Below the pieces are notes generated by a model. The model made no database searches, was not told the origin of the DNA, and worked only from the letters and a program-made list of their open reading frames with translations. Below are positions 1 through 8,962 of a DNA stretch of 64,000 nucleotides, piece after piece; position 1 is the first letter of the stretch, and each line of letters opens with the position of its first letter. The position numbers were made by a program, and so were the translations under genes. The stretch covers positions 17,607 to 81,606 of the forward strand of contig JADJPJ010000028.1 of assembly GCA_016713325.1 (NCBI GenBank), given 5' to 3'. Source of the DNA: Candidatus Flexifilum affinis (GTDB lineage Bacteria; Chloroflexota; Anaerolineae; Aggregatilineales; Phototrophicaceae).

Positions 1-101
1 AGCCCCGCCTGCGCCAGCATGAGACCCGCCCCGCTGACGCCCAACCCCTTCAGAAACTGACGACGGCTCAGCCCGCTGGAAATTCTCGAATTCTTTCTCA
101 T
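1..101 (-). CDS. N-terminus of a Tat-exported sugar ABC substrate-binding protein (partial)
   Basis: Only the first 33 codons lie in the window. They begin at the ATG at 101, with a GAAAGG ribosome site about 9 nt upstream. The peptide starts MRKNSRISSGLSRRQFLKG and runs into a small-residue hydrophobic stretch (LGVSGAGLMLA). That is a canonical twin-arginine signal (S-R-R-x-F-L-K), so the product is exported folded by the Tat system. It follows two sugar permease genes on the same strand with a 50-nt gap, so a solute-binding protein is the natural reading. The mature part is not visible, so this rests on signal and context only; another Tat-exported protein is possible. Confidence 0.6.
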   Translation of the reverse strand, partial: MRKNSRISSGLSRRQFLKGLGVSGAGLMLAQAG

Positions 102-151
102 CTCACAGTACCTTTCGCAAATAGTCTCTGACTAGTACCGAAACTCTGCCG

Positions 152-997
152 TCAGCCTTTGATGGCCCCGGCAGTAATTCCCCGAATAAGCGACCGCTGG
201 ACGATCGAGAAGAAGATGATGATCGGGACGATGCTGATGATCCCACCAGCGCTGAGCGTCCCCCAGGGAAGCTGAAACTCCCCGACCATCAACTGCAAGC
301 CAACGGGCCAGGTTCGCGAGCCCTGGCTGGTGGTCAGCATGAGCGCGAACAGAAACTCGTTCCACGAGGCGATGCCGATGAAGACGGAGGTCGCCACCAG
401 ACCGGAGCGCACGAGCGGCAGGACGATCCGGTTTAGTGCGCCCAGCCGGGTGCAGCCGTCGATACGGGCCGCTTCTTCCAGATCGACCGGAATGGCGTCG
501 AAAAAGCCCTTCATCATCCAGACGCAGATAGGCATCAGGAAGGTGGTATAGGCGAGCGCCAGACCGAAGCGCGAGTCCAGCAGGCCCAGGTTCCGCAAGA
601 TGATGAACAGCGGGATGATCATGAGCACGGCCGGGAACATGCGGACCACGAGGTAAAGCAGCAGCATCTGATCGCGAAAGATGAAGCGAAAACGCGACAG
701 GCTGTAAGCGGCCAGCGATCCGATGGTCATGCAAATCGTCATCGTCAGCGTGGTGACGATCAGGCTGTTGGTCACCAGTTGGGGAAAGCCCGATCGCTGC
801 CAGAGCGCGACATAGTTGTCGAACGTCACCCGCTGAGGAATGTACTGCATCGTGGAGGTCACGATATCCGCTTCGACCTTCAGCGAGGTCAGGAACGTCC
901 AGACCAGAGGAAAAATGGCAAACAGGGCCACGGCGATCAGGATTGCCGCAGTGAGGAGGTCGAAGAGAAGCTTGGTGCGGCGCAGGTTGCTGAACAT
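152..997 (-). CDS. Carbohydrate ABC transporter permease (MalG type)
   Basis: Inner-membrane permease of 281 residues, the usual size for MalG/UgpE-like subunits. Six hydrophobic segments are visible, starting at about residues 12-32. The cytoplasmic EAA loop that docks the ATPase is clear near residue 190 (DLEEAARIDGCTR...LPL). The start ATG at 997 has AGGAG 9 nt upstream and follows the preceding permease by 6 nt, so the two are co-translated. With that permease and the downstream Tat-signal protein it forms a sugar importer. No ATPase gene is present, which is common where a shared MsmK/UgpC-type ATPase serves several importers. The substrate is inferred from the linked GH2/GH43 genes as plant-type oligosaccharides. 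Confidence 0.9.
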   Translation of the reverse strand: MFSNLRRTKLLFDLLTAAILIAVALFAIFPLVWTFLTSLKVEADIVTSTMQYIPQRVTFDNYVALWQRSGFPQLVTNSLIVTTLTMTICMTIGSLAAYSLSRFRFIFRDQMLLLYLVVRMFPAVLMIIPLFIILRNLGLLDSRFGLALAYTTFLMPICVWMMKGFFDAIPVDLEEAARIDGCTRLGALNRIVLPLVRSGLVATSVFIGIASWNEFLFALMLTTSQGSRTWPVGLQLMVGEFQLPWGTLSAGGIISIVPIIIFFSIVQRSLIRGITAGAIKG

Positions 998-1003
998 GAT
1001 CCG

Positions 1004-1954
1004 CTACTCCTGTGTGGCGCGAAGCGCGCGGACATACACGATCGTGAAGACCATGAGGATGATGAACATGACAACCGAGATCGCCCCAGCATAGCCGAAG
1101 TCGAAGCTGGCGTAGGCCTTGTTGAAGGCGTAGAGCGAGAGCATCTGCGTGGCGTCACCAGGCCCGCCGTTGGTGAGAATGATGAGCAGATCCGGGGCGT
1201 TGACCAGGCCGATCACGCGCAGAACGACGGTCGAGACGATGATCGGACGAAGAAGAGGCAGCGTAATGTGAATGAATTCCTGAAGTGGATTGGCGCCATC
1301 GACCGACGCCGCTTCGTAAAGATCGTCCGGGATGCCCTGAAGACCGGCCAGAAGCATGAGGGTGAAGAACGGAAAACCCTGCCAGAGCGCGACGACCAGC
1401 ACGGCAGGCATGGCGGTGGTCGGGTCAGCAAACCAGGCGCGGTAGCTGTCCAGGAAGCCCAGGCGGACGAGGATGTCATTGATCACGCCCAGACGGGGGT
1501 CGAGCATGAGCGCCCACATGTGGCCGGCGGCGACCGTCGGCAGAATCCAGGGGAGCAGGACGACGATGCGCGCCAGGCGAGAGCCAAAGATGCCGCGGTT
1601 CAGCGCCAGCGCCGTGATCAGCCCGAGGAGGAACTGCGAGGTGACGCCGCCGATCACCCAGACAACGGTGTTCTGCAGGGCACGCAGAAAGATGCGATCG
1701 CTGACCAGATCGATGTAGTGCTCAAAGCCGATGTAGCCGTTCGAGCCGGGACGCGTCAGGCGAAGCTCCTGAAAACTCATCAGGATGCCGGAGATGACGG
1801 GGTAGATCACCACGACCATGATCAGGATCAGGCTGGGGATGATGAGAAAATAGGCCCAGCCGCGCGATTCGGAGAGTCTCCCCAGCAGCGAGAACAAGGG
1901 AAATGCTGGGGCCGCCCGCCCGGTGGGAGCCTCTAACACGTCGGAAGAAGTCAT
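1004..1954 (-). CDS. Carbohydrate ABC transporter permease (MalF/UgpA type)
   Basis: Integral membrane subunit of 316 residues. A short cytoplasmic N-terminus is followed by a first membrane segment at about residues 35-58. The EAA loop (DLYEAASVDGANPLQEF...LPLL) sits in the last third, as in MalF-type permeases. It is first in the importer operon: a promoter is visible upstream (1986-2015) and the next permease begins 6 nt after its stop. An AAGG ribosome site lies about 12 nt before the ATG. It pairs with the MalG-type subunit to form the translocation channel. Confidence 0.9.
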   Translation of the reverse strand: MTSSDVLEAPTGRAAPAFPLFSLLGRLSESRGWAYFLIIPSLILIMVVVIYPVISGILMSFQELRLTRPGSNGYIGFEHYIDLVSDRIFLRALQNTVVWVIGGVTSQFLLGLITALALNRGIFGSRLARIVVLLPWILPTVAAGHMWALMLDPRLGVINDILVRLGFLDSYRAWFADPTTAMPAVLVVALWQGFPFFTLMLLAGLQGIPDDLYEAASVDGANPLQEFIHITLPLLRPIIVSTVVLRVIGLVNAPDLLIILTNGGPGDATQMLSLYAFNKAYASFDFGYAGAISVVMFIILMVFTIVYVRALRATQE

Positions 1955-1985
1955 TTGGAAAAAACCTTCAATCTGTCTGGATCAG

Positions 1986-2015
1986 ATTATAATTTATAAT
2001 GACCAGATCGTGCAA
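1986..2015 (-). promoter_or_regulatory. Promoter of the first sugar importer operon
   Basis: On the minus strand a TTGCAC -35 (2015-2010) and a perfect TATAAT -10 (1991-1986) are separated by 18 bp, about 30 bp before the permease ATG at 1954. The AT-rich core (plus-strand ATTATAATTTATAAT) is symmetrical. TCTGG/CCAGA half-sites flank it and may bind a regulator. Confidence 0.6.
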
Positions 2016-2079
2016 CAACGAAACCGAAAGGCTGGTCGAGGCCATCGATGGGCCCAAATAGACCGGGAAATAACAACAA

Positions 2080-2105
2080 GCGAATGAATCGTTCGATTCA
2101 TTCGC
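2080..2105. promoter_or_regulatory. Perfect 12-bp inverted repeat, candidate operator
   Basis: The arms GCGAATGAATCG and CGATTCATTCGC are perfectly complementary around a TT centre. No T-tract follows on either strand, so a terminator is unlikely. It lies 65 bp upstream of the -35 of the importer promoter, which suits a regulator site (LacI- or AraC-like). No regulator gene for this operon is in the window. Confidence 0.4.
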
Positions 2106-2419
2106 CTGCGGTGTCCTTACAACGCCTGTGAATATTCGAGTTTAGGGATCCGTCCGACATTCAGAACGAATTGTAGGGACGGCCTTCTGCTGTCCGTCAT
2201 GGCGGACGCGCCGTTGCGCGTCCCTACAACCGAAATGGATAATTTCAGTGAATCACGAAAGGTCACCTTGACCATCAATAGCTGCGTTTTTGAGCCAACA
2301 TCACCCCCAACATTCCAACGTCTTTTTGCCCCTCTCCGCACGGAGAGGGGCGGTTGAGCGCAGCGAAACGGGGTGAGGTTCAGCAATCCGTGATTCGCTG
2401 AATTTCTCGGATGCACCAT
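2106..2419. repeat. Gene-free stretch with two imperfect palindromic repeats
   Basis: No credible gene is present. At 2171-2229 the sequence TTGTAGGGAC is repeated inverted (GTCCCTACAA at 2220-2229) around an internal GC-rich palindrome with GGACGCG and CGCGTCC. At 2328-2351 a near-perfect 11-bp hairpin (GCCCCTCTCCG / CGGAGAGGGGC) is followed by GGTTGAGCGCAGCGAAACGGGGTGAGG. Both look like dispersed intergenic repeats; a related type occurs near 24.7 kb. Neither has a terminator T-tract on the correct side, so they are not good terminators for the GH43 gene ending at 2420. Confidence 0.5.
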
Positions 2420-4006
2420 TTAGTCTGGCGATGCCGAGGCGATCGCCTCAATCTCGGCCTCCGTCAGCGCGCCGTTGAAGAGCTGCACATCCCGCACTTC
2501 GCCGCCGCTGAGGATGTCCGCCCGCCGGCTGCGCTGGCGCGCCGCGCCGATGATGGTGTGCCCCAGCGCATCCCACACCTCGGTGAAGGTGGCCTGCCCC
2601 TGCGGTTCGCCATCGACGTAGATCGTCAACAGGTCCTGCGTCGCATCGTAGATGCCGATCAGGTGAACCCAGACATCAGGGGCGACCGGAGTCGCGGCCG
2701 CTGCCGTCACCGATTTCTGCCCCAACATATCGTACATGCTGAAGGTAAACGCCTCGCCGTCGTAGCCCAGGATGAAGTTACTGGTCAGGCCGCCTTCCTG
2801 ACTGACGAAGGCGTCCGGCCCTTCCAGATCGAAGAGCCGAACGCGCGCGGCGACGCTGAAACTGCCCTTCGTGGCGATCCACGCCGCGCCGGTATCCAGG
2901 AAAGGCTCGGCCTCGGTCAGCGCGGGTTCCGCGTAGGTTGCGACCAGACCGCACGGCTCACCCGAAGGGATGGGCTGGGCGAACTCCGACGGAATCGGAT
3001 CGCCCAACAGCGGCAGGCCCTCGTCCGACCAGGTGATCTCCTGTAGGTAGATGGCGCGATCATCCCACCCATCGGCGCTGCGCGTCTTGGCATGGTACAG
3101 GAACCACCATTCCGTGCCATCCAGCGAGGGGATGGGATCCGAATTGTGGCCGGGTCCGTAGATCGGCGTCAGGCTGGTCGGCACCTGGGCGAAAACCGGA
3201 CCGATCTCCGTCCAGGCTGCCGGGTCGAGCGGATCTTCGCCGGTCAGGTGCAGGATAGCCAGCTTGTAGTGCCGCGTCCAACTGGCGTCGGCCGAATAGA
3301 CGATCGACAGCTCGCCCTCGTGGATGAAGGCCTGCGGTCCCTCGTTGATCGGCGCGACACTGCGCTCCCAGAGTTTGTCCGGCTCCCCGATCATCACGCG
3401 CGGCCCGGAAATCGTGAACGGGTCGCTCATCGGGGCGATGTAGAGATTCTGCGGGAAGCCGCTGTCGAACTCCGGCCACCCCGACCAGATCATGTAGAGC
3501 TGGTCGTCATGCTCGAACACCGACGCGTCGATGGCCCAGACATCGGCGTCCGGGTCGGTGACCTGACCGCGCATCGTCCAGTCGCCGAGCGGATCGTCGG
3601 TGTCGGCCTCCAGGACGAACATGCGGTGCAGGGTGTTGTTTCCCGGCGCATCCGTCGCGGCGACATAGACAACCCATTGGCCGTCAATCCACTTCAGCTC
3701 CGGCGCCCACCAGTCGTAACTATAGGGCTGCCCCGTCGGCGCCTGGTAGACCGACACGGCGTTGACAGGATTCAGCCCGGTGAGGGTCTCCGAGCGGACG
3801 ATGCTCATCCCGGTGCCGCTGGACTGCACCATATAGTAGGCGCCATCGTGAAATACCACCGACGGATCGGCGCCGGCCGGGACGAGCGGGTTGAGAAAGC
3901 TGCAATCCGCCAAATGCGGGACGGCAGCCTGAAGGCCCGGCCCGACCGGGGCCACGACCAGCCCCAGCAAGACGAGACACTGCACGATCCAGAGAGAGGG
4001 TTTCAT
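2420..4006 (-). CDS. Secreted GH43-family glycosidase with C-terminal LamG-like domain
   Basis: Predicted exported protein of 528 residues. An N-terminal signal peptide (MKPSLWIVQCLVLLGLVV..., cleavage probably near LQA-A) is followed by a five-bladed GH43 catalytic domain to about residue 350. Expected acidic residues are visible: the Asp base in GADPSVVFHDG (about residue 45), the Asp in AIDASVFEHDD (about 160) and the Glu acid in NEGPQ (about 220). A jelly-roll LamG/concanavalin-like domain fills about residues 375-520 and probably binds carbohydrate. The family hydrolyses arabinofuranosides or xylosides; the exact substrate is unresolved. Its ATG overlaps the stop of the GH2 gene by 1 nt (TGATG), so translation is coupled. 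Confidence 0.85.
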   Translation of the reverse strand: MKPSLWIVQCLVLLGLVVAPVGPGLQAAVPHLADCSFLNPLVPAGADPSVVFHDGAYYMVQSSGTGMSIVRSETLTGLNPVNAVSVYQAPTGQPYSYDWWAPELKWIDGQWVVYVAATDAPGNNTLHRMFVLEADTDDPLGDWTMRGQVTDPDADVWAIDASVFEHDDQLYMIWSGWPEFDSGFPQNLYIAPMSDPFTISGPRVMIGEPDKLWERSVAPINEGPQAFIHEGELSIVYSADASWTRHYKLAILHLTGEDPLDPAAWTEIGPVFAQVPTSLTPIYGPGHNSDPIPSLDGTEWWFLYHAKTRSADGWDDRAIYLQEITWSDEGLPLLGDPIPSEFAQPIPSGEPCGLVATYAEPALTEAEPFLDTGAAWIATKGSFSVAARVRLFDLEGPDAFVSQEGGLTSNFILGYDGEAFTFSMYDMLGQKSVTAAAATPVAPDVWVHLIGIYDATQDLLTIYVDGEPQGQATFTEVWDALGHTIIGAARQRSRRADILSGGEVRDVQLFNGALTEAEIEAIASASPD

Positions 4007-6912
4007 CAGTAGTTGGCCTTCAACACGGGCTGGCAGGCGTCCGACGTCAGATGATCGATCAGGTCGTTAAGCATGGCAGCGGCGAGCGGATGGGTGGTCA
4101 ACGATTCGCGCAGGCGGTAGGTGGTCATGATGACGCGCCCCCGTCCAAAACGGAACTGCACCGTGTGCAGCGCCGGGTGGCGCAGCCAGCCGGTGAACTG
4201 CCCGGCCAGGAAGTCTGCCTGAACGGCGGGATCGGCGGCGGGCAGGCCGAGGATGACGCCCAGCGGCATGAGGTCGATGAAAGGCAGGGTGACGGGGTTG
4301 GCGACCTGCAAGCGGCGGTGCGCCTCGGGTTTGAGCCAGCTGAAGCTGGTCATCCAGTTACCGCCGTAGGAACCGCCCCGCCCCGCGCGCCAGAAGAAGG
4401 GACTGCCCGACGAATTGCTGATGTAGAGCATGTCTCCGCCGCTGCGCACCCAGTTCAACATCTCCGCCGTCGGATGATCGGTGACGACGACCTGGGTATC
4501 TGCCGTGATGGAGGGGGTGACCTGATAGCCCAGGGTCTGTACGCGACCCGCGAACGAGCGCGGGGTGAGGGCCGGTGTCGTCTGAACGGTTTCGGCGCTC
4601 GGCGCGATCTCGGCCTCCGGCATCGGGTCTGTCGACGTCATCGCCGGGGCCAGCTCGCCCACCACGGCAGCTTTGTCGGGGCGCATCATCACCGCGACCG
4701 ACCCACCAAAAGCCGCCCGGCGCATGCTGGAGGGCAGCGTCAGCACCTCGACGTCGTTCTGCGCCCGGACACTTCCGCCTTCCAGATCGAGGGTGACGGC
4801 CAGGGAGGTCGCGCGCTCGACGGACGGCAGCCGCCAGCCGGCGCGCCCGATCTCGCGCACCTCGCCGCGCGCAATCTGCGCAAGGGAGGTTGAGAAAATG
4901 TCCTGGCCACCGGCCCGCACCCGCGCCACCGCGTCGGACCAGTCGGCGCCGCTGTAGTGCGAGGCATACAGTTGGAGCGAAACGGCATCGTCATCCCAGA
5001 AGGCGTAGCGATTCGGCTGAGCGATCAGCAGATCGGGGGTGTTGAAGCGGGCAAAGCGCTGATGAAAGACTTTCTCGCCGCGCGCGAAGTCGAGCAGGCC
5101 GTTGCTTTCCCAGTAGATGTCGGTCAGCTCGGTGATCACGTAACCCTGAATGCTCTGCAGGCGGCGCATGGTCTCGATCTCGTACTTGAGCGCGTAGTAC
5201 TGATGCCACTGCGACGCTTCGGCGAAGGCGTCATAATCCGGCCAGATGGCGTTCAGTCCCAACTGCTCGAAGCGCCTGACGGCGCCAGTCGGATAGCCCG
5301 GTTCGCCATCCCAGCTCGACCACCAGCCGCCCAGCTTGAACCAGGACGGCTCGGTCCCGGCGTAGCGCGCCAGGGCGGGCAGACCCCAGTTGCCGAACTC
5401 GGACAGGATGATCGGTTCGCTCCCGGTGCGCTGGGCGTCGCCGGTATTGGAGAAGGACCAGAGCGGGCGATGCGCAAACTGCTCGACGAACTGCTCGAAC
5501 TGCTCCGCCTGATCGGGAATGTTGGTGTAGATATGGAAATCGTCGAGGTCGCTCTTCACGTGCACGCTCATGCCCCACGGCGCGGGACAGGGCGAGTTGT
5601 CGACCACCAGACGGGTTGGATCGAGCTGGCGGCAATAGTCGACCATCTCGGCGACCCAGGCGCGGTCGGACTCGCTCAGCAGCAGGGCCGTACCCCAATC
5701 CTCGTTGACGATGGTCCAGATGATCAGCGAGGGGTGGTTGAAATCGCGGGCGATCATGTCGCGCAGCAGGTCGGCGGCGCGCTTCTTCACAACCGGGTCC
5801 AGGTAAATGGTGGACTCGTGCGCCGTGTGCTTCGGATGGAATGTGCGCCACGATGGAATCTCCGACCAGATGAGCAGGCCCATCTCGTCGGCCAGATCCA
5901 GATAGAGCGGGTCCGGCGGTTTGATGTGGCAGCGCAGGGTGTTCAGGCCCAGCGCCTTGGACTTGGCAAACTCATCGCGCAGGAACGCTTCCGATGGGAC
6001 GGTGTAAATGGTATCCGGGTAGAGATCCTGGTCGAGCGCGCACAGCAGATAGATCGGCTCGCCATTGAGCAGCAGCTTGCCGTCCCGCGTGGTGATCTCG
6101 CGGAAACCAAAACGCGCATCCACCTGATCCGGCTCACCATCCGTCTCCAGCACGACCGCGACGGTGTAGAGGGCCGCCGTCTCCGGCGTCCACAGCTTGA
6201 ACTCGGAGGCACGGAGCACCAGGTCGACGCGGTCGGCATCGGCCGGCACGTCGAGCGACACCAGTCCGCTCGCCTGACCCTGAATCGATGCGCGCAGGGT
6301 GCCCGCTTGCGCCGCGCCCCCGAGCATGACGACGACGCGCGCCTCACCGGTGTGGATATTCGGCGTGACGTGAACGGCATCGACGTAACGGCTGGGGACG
6401 GCCTGGATCGTGACATCCTGCCAGATGCCGCTGACATCCAGATACCAGGTCTGCTTGCCGTGCGGAATCAGGGTTGGGTCGAAGGGCGGCTGGTCGGACT
6501 GCCGGCTGGGCGCGGTGGGCACGCGAGGGGTGACGATCTCCGTCTGCACCGAGTCATAGACGCGCACGCGCAGGCTGTTCTCGCCGGGGTGCACATACGG
6601 ACGGATGGCGAAGCGAAACGGGGTATAGCCGCCTTCATGCTCGCCGACGCACACATCGTTGACATAAACCGCACACCAGTAATCGACCGCGCCGAAATCC
6701 AGAAGGACTTCACCCTCAAGCCAGGATTCGTCCAGGTCGAAGGTGCGGCGGTAGGTGGCATAGCCCGTGTATTGTTCCAGTTGTTCGAAGACAGCCTGCC
6801 AGGGCATGGGGACCGGGATCGGGCGTTCTGTCTGGAATGAGGCATCAACGCCGGGCGTTTCCGATTCGAGACGAAACAACCAGTCTCCCGATAAAGAACG
6901 CTCTGTACGCAT
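4006..6912 (-). CDS. Glycoside hydrolase family 2 protein (beta-galactosidase/glucuronidase-like)
   Basis: About 968 residues. The chosen start (ATG at 6912, MRTERSLSGDWLF) has GGAG 9-12 nt upstream and fits the GH2 N-terminus; an upstream in-frame start would add an unrelated 29 residues. The sugar-binding jelly-roll, immunoglobulin-like and TIM-barrel domains occur in order. The acid/base Glu lies in IIWTIVNEDWG (about residue 404) and the nucleophile Glu in ILSEFGNWG (about 505). No signal peptide is seen, so it probably works in the cytoplasm on imported oligosaccharides, in contrast to its exported GH43 partner. The C-terminal 250 residues, after an Ala/Pro-rich linker, are not a standard GH2 part and resemble a ThuA/GATase-like or accessory fold. 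Confidence 0.85.
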   Translation of the reverse strand: MRTERSLSGDWLFRLESETPGVDASFQTERPIPVPMPWQAVFEQLEQYTGYATYRRTFDLDESWLEGEVLLDFGAVDYWCAVYVNDVCVGEHEGGYTPFRFAIRPYVHPGENSLRVRVYDSVQTEIVTPRVPTAPSRQSDQPPFDPTLIPHGKQTWYLDVSGIWQDVTIQAVPSRYVDAVHVTPNIHTGEARVVVMLGGAAQAGTLRASIQGQASGLVSLDVPADADRVDLVLRASEFKLWTPETAALYTVAVVLETDGEPDQVDARFGFREITTRDGKLLLNGEPIYLLCALDQDLYPDTIYTVPSEAFLRDEFAKSKALGLNTLRCHIKPPDPLYLDLADEMGLLIWSEIPSWRTFHPKHTAHESTIYLDPVVKKRAADLLRDMIARDFNHPSLIIWTIVNEDWGTALLLSESDRAWVAEMVDYCRQLDPTRLVVDNSPCPAPWGMSVHVKSDLDDFHIYTNIPDQAEQFEQFVEQFAHRPLWSFSNTGDAQRTGSEPIILSEFGNWGLPALARYAGTEPSWFKLGGWWSSWDGEPGYPTGAVRRFEQLGLNAIWPDYDAFAEASQWHQYYALKYEIETMRRLQSIQGYVITELTDIYWESNGLLDFARGEKVFHQRFARFNTPDLLIAQPNRYAFWDDDAVSLQLYASHYSGADWSDAVARVRAGGQDIFSTSLAQIARGEVREIGRAGWRLPSVERATSLAVTLDLEGGSVRAQNDVEVLTLPSSMRRAAFGGSVAVMMRPDKAAVVGELAPAMTSTDPMPEAEIAPSAETVQTTPALTPRSFAGRVQTLGYQVTPSITADTQVVVTDHPTAEMLNWVRSGGDMLYISNSSGSPFFWRAGRGGSYGGNWMTSFSWLKPEAHRRLQVANPVTLPFIDLMPLGVILGLPAADPAVQADFLAGQFTGWLRHPALHTVQFRFGRGRVIMTTYRLRESLTTHPLAAAMLNDLIDHLTSDACQPVLKANY

Positions 6913-7255
6913 GAGACACTCCGAGTATGCAAGCAGAAAAACATCCACCCATTCCCGTGGACGTGGCGGCCCTGAATGACCTTGGCAGGAAGATAACACA
7001 CATTAAGGGCATGGGGAGGGTCGGGATGGCATGACCGCCACCTACGCCTTATAATGGCCCCCATCCATATTTGGCCGGCATGACGTCGGCCCTTTCGGAG
7101 CCGTCATCGTGCGTTTTGTTTGTCCTTGTGCGCAGTGTTGTTGTGTTAACCCACGCCCCCTCTGAAGGTGTGAGTTCACGCTGCGTCCGGTTTCGGTCAT
7201 TCACGGCGAGCCACCCCAGAGGTGGCTCGCCGTTTTTATTCCTGGTCTCGTCTGC
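6913..7255. other. Divergent intergenic region between GH2 and cysK
   Basis: It carries the promoter areas for the minus-strand GH2 gene and the plus-strand cysK. A TATAAT hexamer at 7050-7055 on the plus strand is a plausible -10 for cysK, although no good -35 is obvious. That would give an untranslated leader of roughly 190 nt ending in the terminator hairpin described separately. No convincing small ORF with a ribosome site was found. Confidence 0.4.
7203..7240 (+). terminator. Strong intrinsic terminator inside the cysK leader (possible attenuator)
   Basis: A 13-bp perfect stem (ACGGCGAGCCACC, 7203-7215, with GGTGGCTCGCCGT, 7221-7233) closes a CCAGA loop. Its 3' arm runs into TTTTTATT. 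It ends only about 15 nt before the first cysK start codon. Either it ends a short upstream RNA or it is a conditional attenuator for cysK-cysE. I looked for T-box and SAM-riboswitch core sequences and did not find them. Confidence 0.75.
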
Positions 7256-8200
7256 ATGGAGAAGATCGTGAAGATCGCTAACAATGTCACTGAATTGATC
7301 GGCAACACCCCGCTGGTGCGCCTGAACCGCATCACCGAAGGACTGTCGGCCCAGGTGGTCGCCAAGCTGGAGTACTTCAACCCGGCGCACAGCGTCAAGG
7401 ACCGTATCGGCGTCTCGATGATCGAGGCGGCGGAACAGGCCGGCCTGATCGATCGCGAAACGGTGATTGTCGAGCCCACCAGCGGCAACACCGGCATTGC
7501 GCTGGCCATGGTGTGCGCGCAGCGCGGCTACAAGCTGATCCTGATCATGCCGGAGACGATGAGCAAGGAACGGCGCAAGCTGCTGCGGGCCTATGGCGCG
7601 GAACTGGTCCTGACGCCCGGCCCGGAGGGCATGGGCGGAGCCATCGCCAAAGCGCACGCCATCGCTGCGGAACACCCGAAGGCCTGGATTCCGCAGCAGT
7701 TCGAGAACGCCGCCAACCCGGAGATCCACCGCCGCACCACCGCCGAGGAGATCTGGCGCGACACCGACGGCGCCGTCGACATCGTTGTGTCGGGCATCGG
7801 CACCGGCGGGACCATCACGGGCGTCGGCGAAGTGCTCAAGGCGCGCAAGCCGTCCGTCAGGATGGTCGCCGTCGAGCCGACCGCGTCGCCCGTGCTGTCC
7901 GGCGGGCAGAAGGGTCCGCATCCCATCCAGGGTATTGGCGCGGGTTTCGTGCCCAAGGTGCTGAACACCGGCATCTACGACGAGGTCGTCCAGGTGGCCG
8001 GGGATGACGCCTTTGCCATCGCCCGCCGCATGGCCACGGAAGAGGGGCTGCTGGTCGGCATTTCGTCCGGCGCCGCCACCTGGGCCGCGTTGACGATCGC
8101 TGCCCGACCGGAGAATCAGGGCAAGCTGATTGTGGTGATCATCCCCTCGTTTGGCGAGCGTTATCTCTCGACCGCCTTGTACGCACATCTGGAGGATTGA
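7256..8200 (+). CDS. cysK: Cysteine synthase A (O-acetylserine sulfhydrylase)
   Basis: PLP enzyme joining O-acetylserine and sulfide to give cysteine. The PLP lysine motif is present (HSVKDRIG, about residues 40-47), with the phosphate/substrate loops TSGNTGIA and GTGGTITG. The family signature [14 protein letters not shown] is near the N-terminus. Length 314 is typical. The ATG at 7256 has no good ribosome site; the in-frame GTG at 7268 has GGAG 6 nt upstream and matches the N-terminus of other CysK proteins better, so it may be the true start. cysE follows after 2 nt, giving a two-gene cysteine biosynthesis operon. Confidence 0.95.
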   Translation: MEKIVKIANNVTELIGNTPLVRLNRITEGLSAQVVAKLEYFNPAHSVKDRIGVSMIEAAEQAGLIDRETVIVEPTSGNTGIALAMVCAQRGYKLILIMPETMSKERRKLLRAYGAELVLTPGPEGMGGAIAKAHAIAAEHPKAWIPQQFENAANPEIHRRTTAEEIWRDTDGAVDIVVSGIGTGGTITGVGEVLKARKPSVRMVAVEPTASPVLSGGQKGPHPIQGIGAGFVPKVLNTGIYDEVVQVAGDDAFAIARRMATEEGLLVGISSGAATWAALTIAARPENQGKLIVVIIPSFGERYLSTALYAHLED

Positions 8201-8202
8201 GC

Positions 8203-8877
8203 ATGGAGCGGGTGCGGCGAACGATTCGCGAAGACGTCCTCAGCGTGCTTGAGCGTGACCCGGCGGCGCGCCACTGGCTGGAAGTGGTGGTCTTCTACCC
8301 CGGACTGCATGCCGTGTGGATGCACCGCATCGCCCACCGGCTCTGGCGCATGCACTGGCGGATGCTGGCGCAGTTTTTCTCGCATCTGGCGCGCTGGCTG
8401 ACCGGAATCGAGATTCACCCCGCCGCCCGGATCGGGCCGCGGCTGTTCATCGATCATGGCATGGGGGTGGTCATCGGCGAAACGGCGGAGGTCGGCGCCG
8501 ATGTCACCATTTATCACGGTGTCACCCTGGGCGGCGTCAGTATGTCCCACGGCAAGCGGCACCCGACTATCAGGGATCACGTCGTAATCGGCGCCGGCGC
8601 TAAGGTGCTGGGTGCCATCACCGTGGGCGAGCACTGCCGCATCGGCGCGAATGCCGTGGTGGTCAAGGATGTCGAGCCAGAAAAAGTGGTGGTTGGCGTG
8701 CCGGGCAAAGTCATCAACCGGCAGGGCAAGTCGCCCGCCATCGACTTGCAGCACGATCAGCTCCCCGACGTGCTGTCGGAACGGGTCGATGTGCTGCTGC
8801 GCCGCGTGGAGCAGTTGGAAGTGCTGCTCCACGACGAGCAGGAAGCGTGGGAACCGCAGATGGACTACGTGATCTGA
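8203..8877 (+). CDS. cysE: Serine O-acetyltransferase
   Basis: It acetylates serine with acetyl-CoA to give O-acetylserine, the CysK substrate. The N-terminal helical region (residues 1-60) precedes left-handed beta-helix hexapeptide repeats ([40 protein letters not shown]), with the catalytic His of the DHG motif. The ATG at 8203 sits 7 nt after GGAGG, which lies in the end of cysK; a TTG two codons earlier is less likely. At 224 residues it is a standard short CysE. Its C-terminal tail is about 45 residues longer than the repeats require and is not the usual CysK-inserting Ile terminus, although the last residues are DYVI. Confidence 0.93.
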   Translation: MERVRRTIREDVLSVLERDPAARHWLEVVVFYPGLHAVWMHRIAHRLWRMHWRMLAQFFSHLARWLTGIEIHPAARIGPRLFIDHGMGVVIGETAEVGADVTIYHGVTLGGVSMSHGKRHPTIRDHVVIGAGAKVLGAITVGEHCRIGANAVVVKDVEPEKVVVGVPGKVINRQGKSPAIDLQHDQLPDVLSERVDVLLRRVEQLEVLLHDEQEAWEPQMDYVI

Positions 8878-8891
8878 AGCGGTCATAGGCA

Positions 8892-8931
8892 GTCCCCGGG
8901 CCAGGGGACATACTAGGACTCATTCGAGTCC
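8892..8931 (+). other. Two tandem hairpins between cysE and the SIS gene
   Basis: GTCCCC/GGGGAC (8892-8897 with 8904-8909) is followed by GGACTC/GAGTCC (8916-8921 with 8926-8931, loop ATTC). No U-tract follows, so they are weak terminator candidates and may instead affect mRNA stability. Confidence 0.35.
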
Positions 8932-8962
8932 GGTCTTGCGAGTCAGCAAAGGAAGCGCCGCC

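Noticed and set aside
779..1936. 385-codon plus-strand frame
   Set aside because: Antisense to the MalF-type permease; His/Asp/Gln-rich nonsense composition.
2328..2351. Terminator for the GH43 gene
   Set aside because: The hairpin is strong, but the T-run lies on its 5' side for the plus strand and becomes an A-run after the stem on the minus strand.
4957..6840. 627-codon open frame on the plus strand
   Set aside because: It is antisense to the GH2 gene, which has full family motifs. Long antisense frames are expected at this GC content, and the product is Arg/Gly/Asp-rich without any motif.
7100..7240. T-box or SAM riboswitch before cysK
   Set aside because: The conserved T-box AGGGTGGNACCGCG is absent. 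GAGGTGGCTCGCC lies in the 3' arm of the terminator, which is the wrong place, and no SAM-I core was found.
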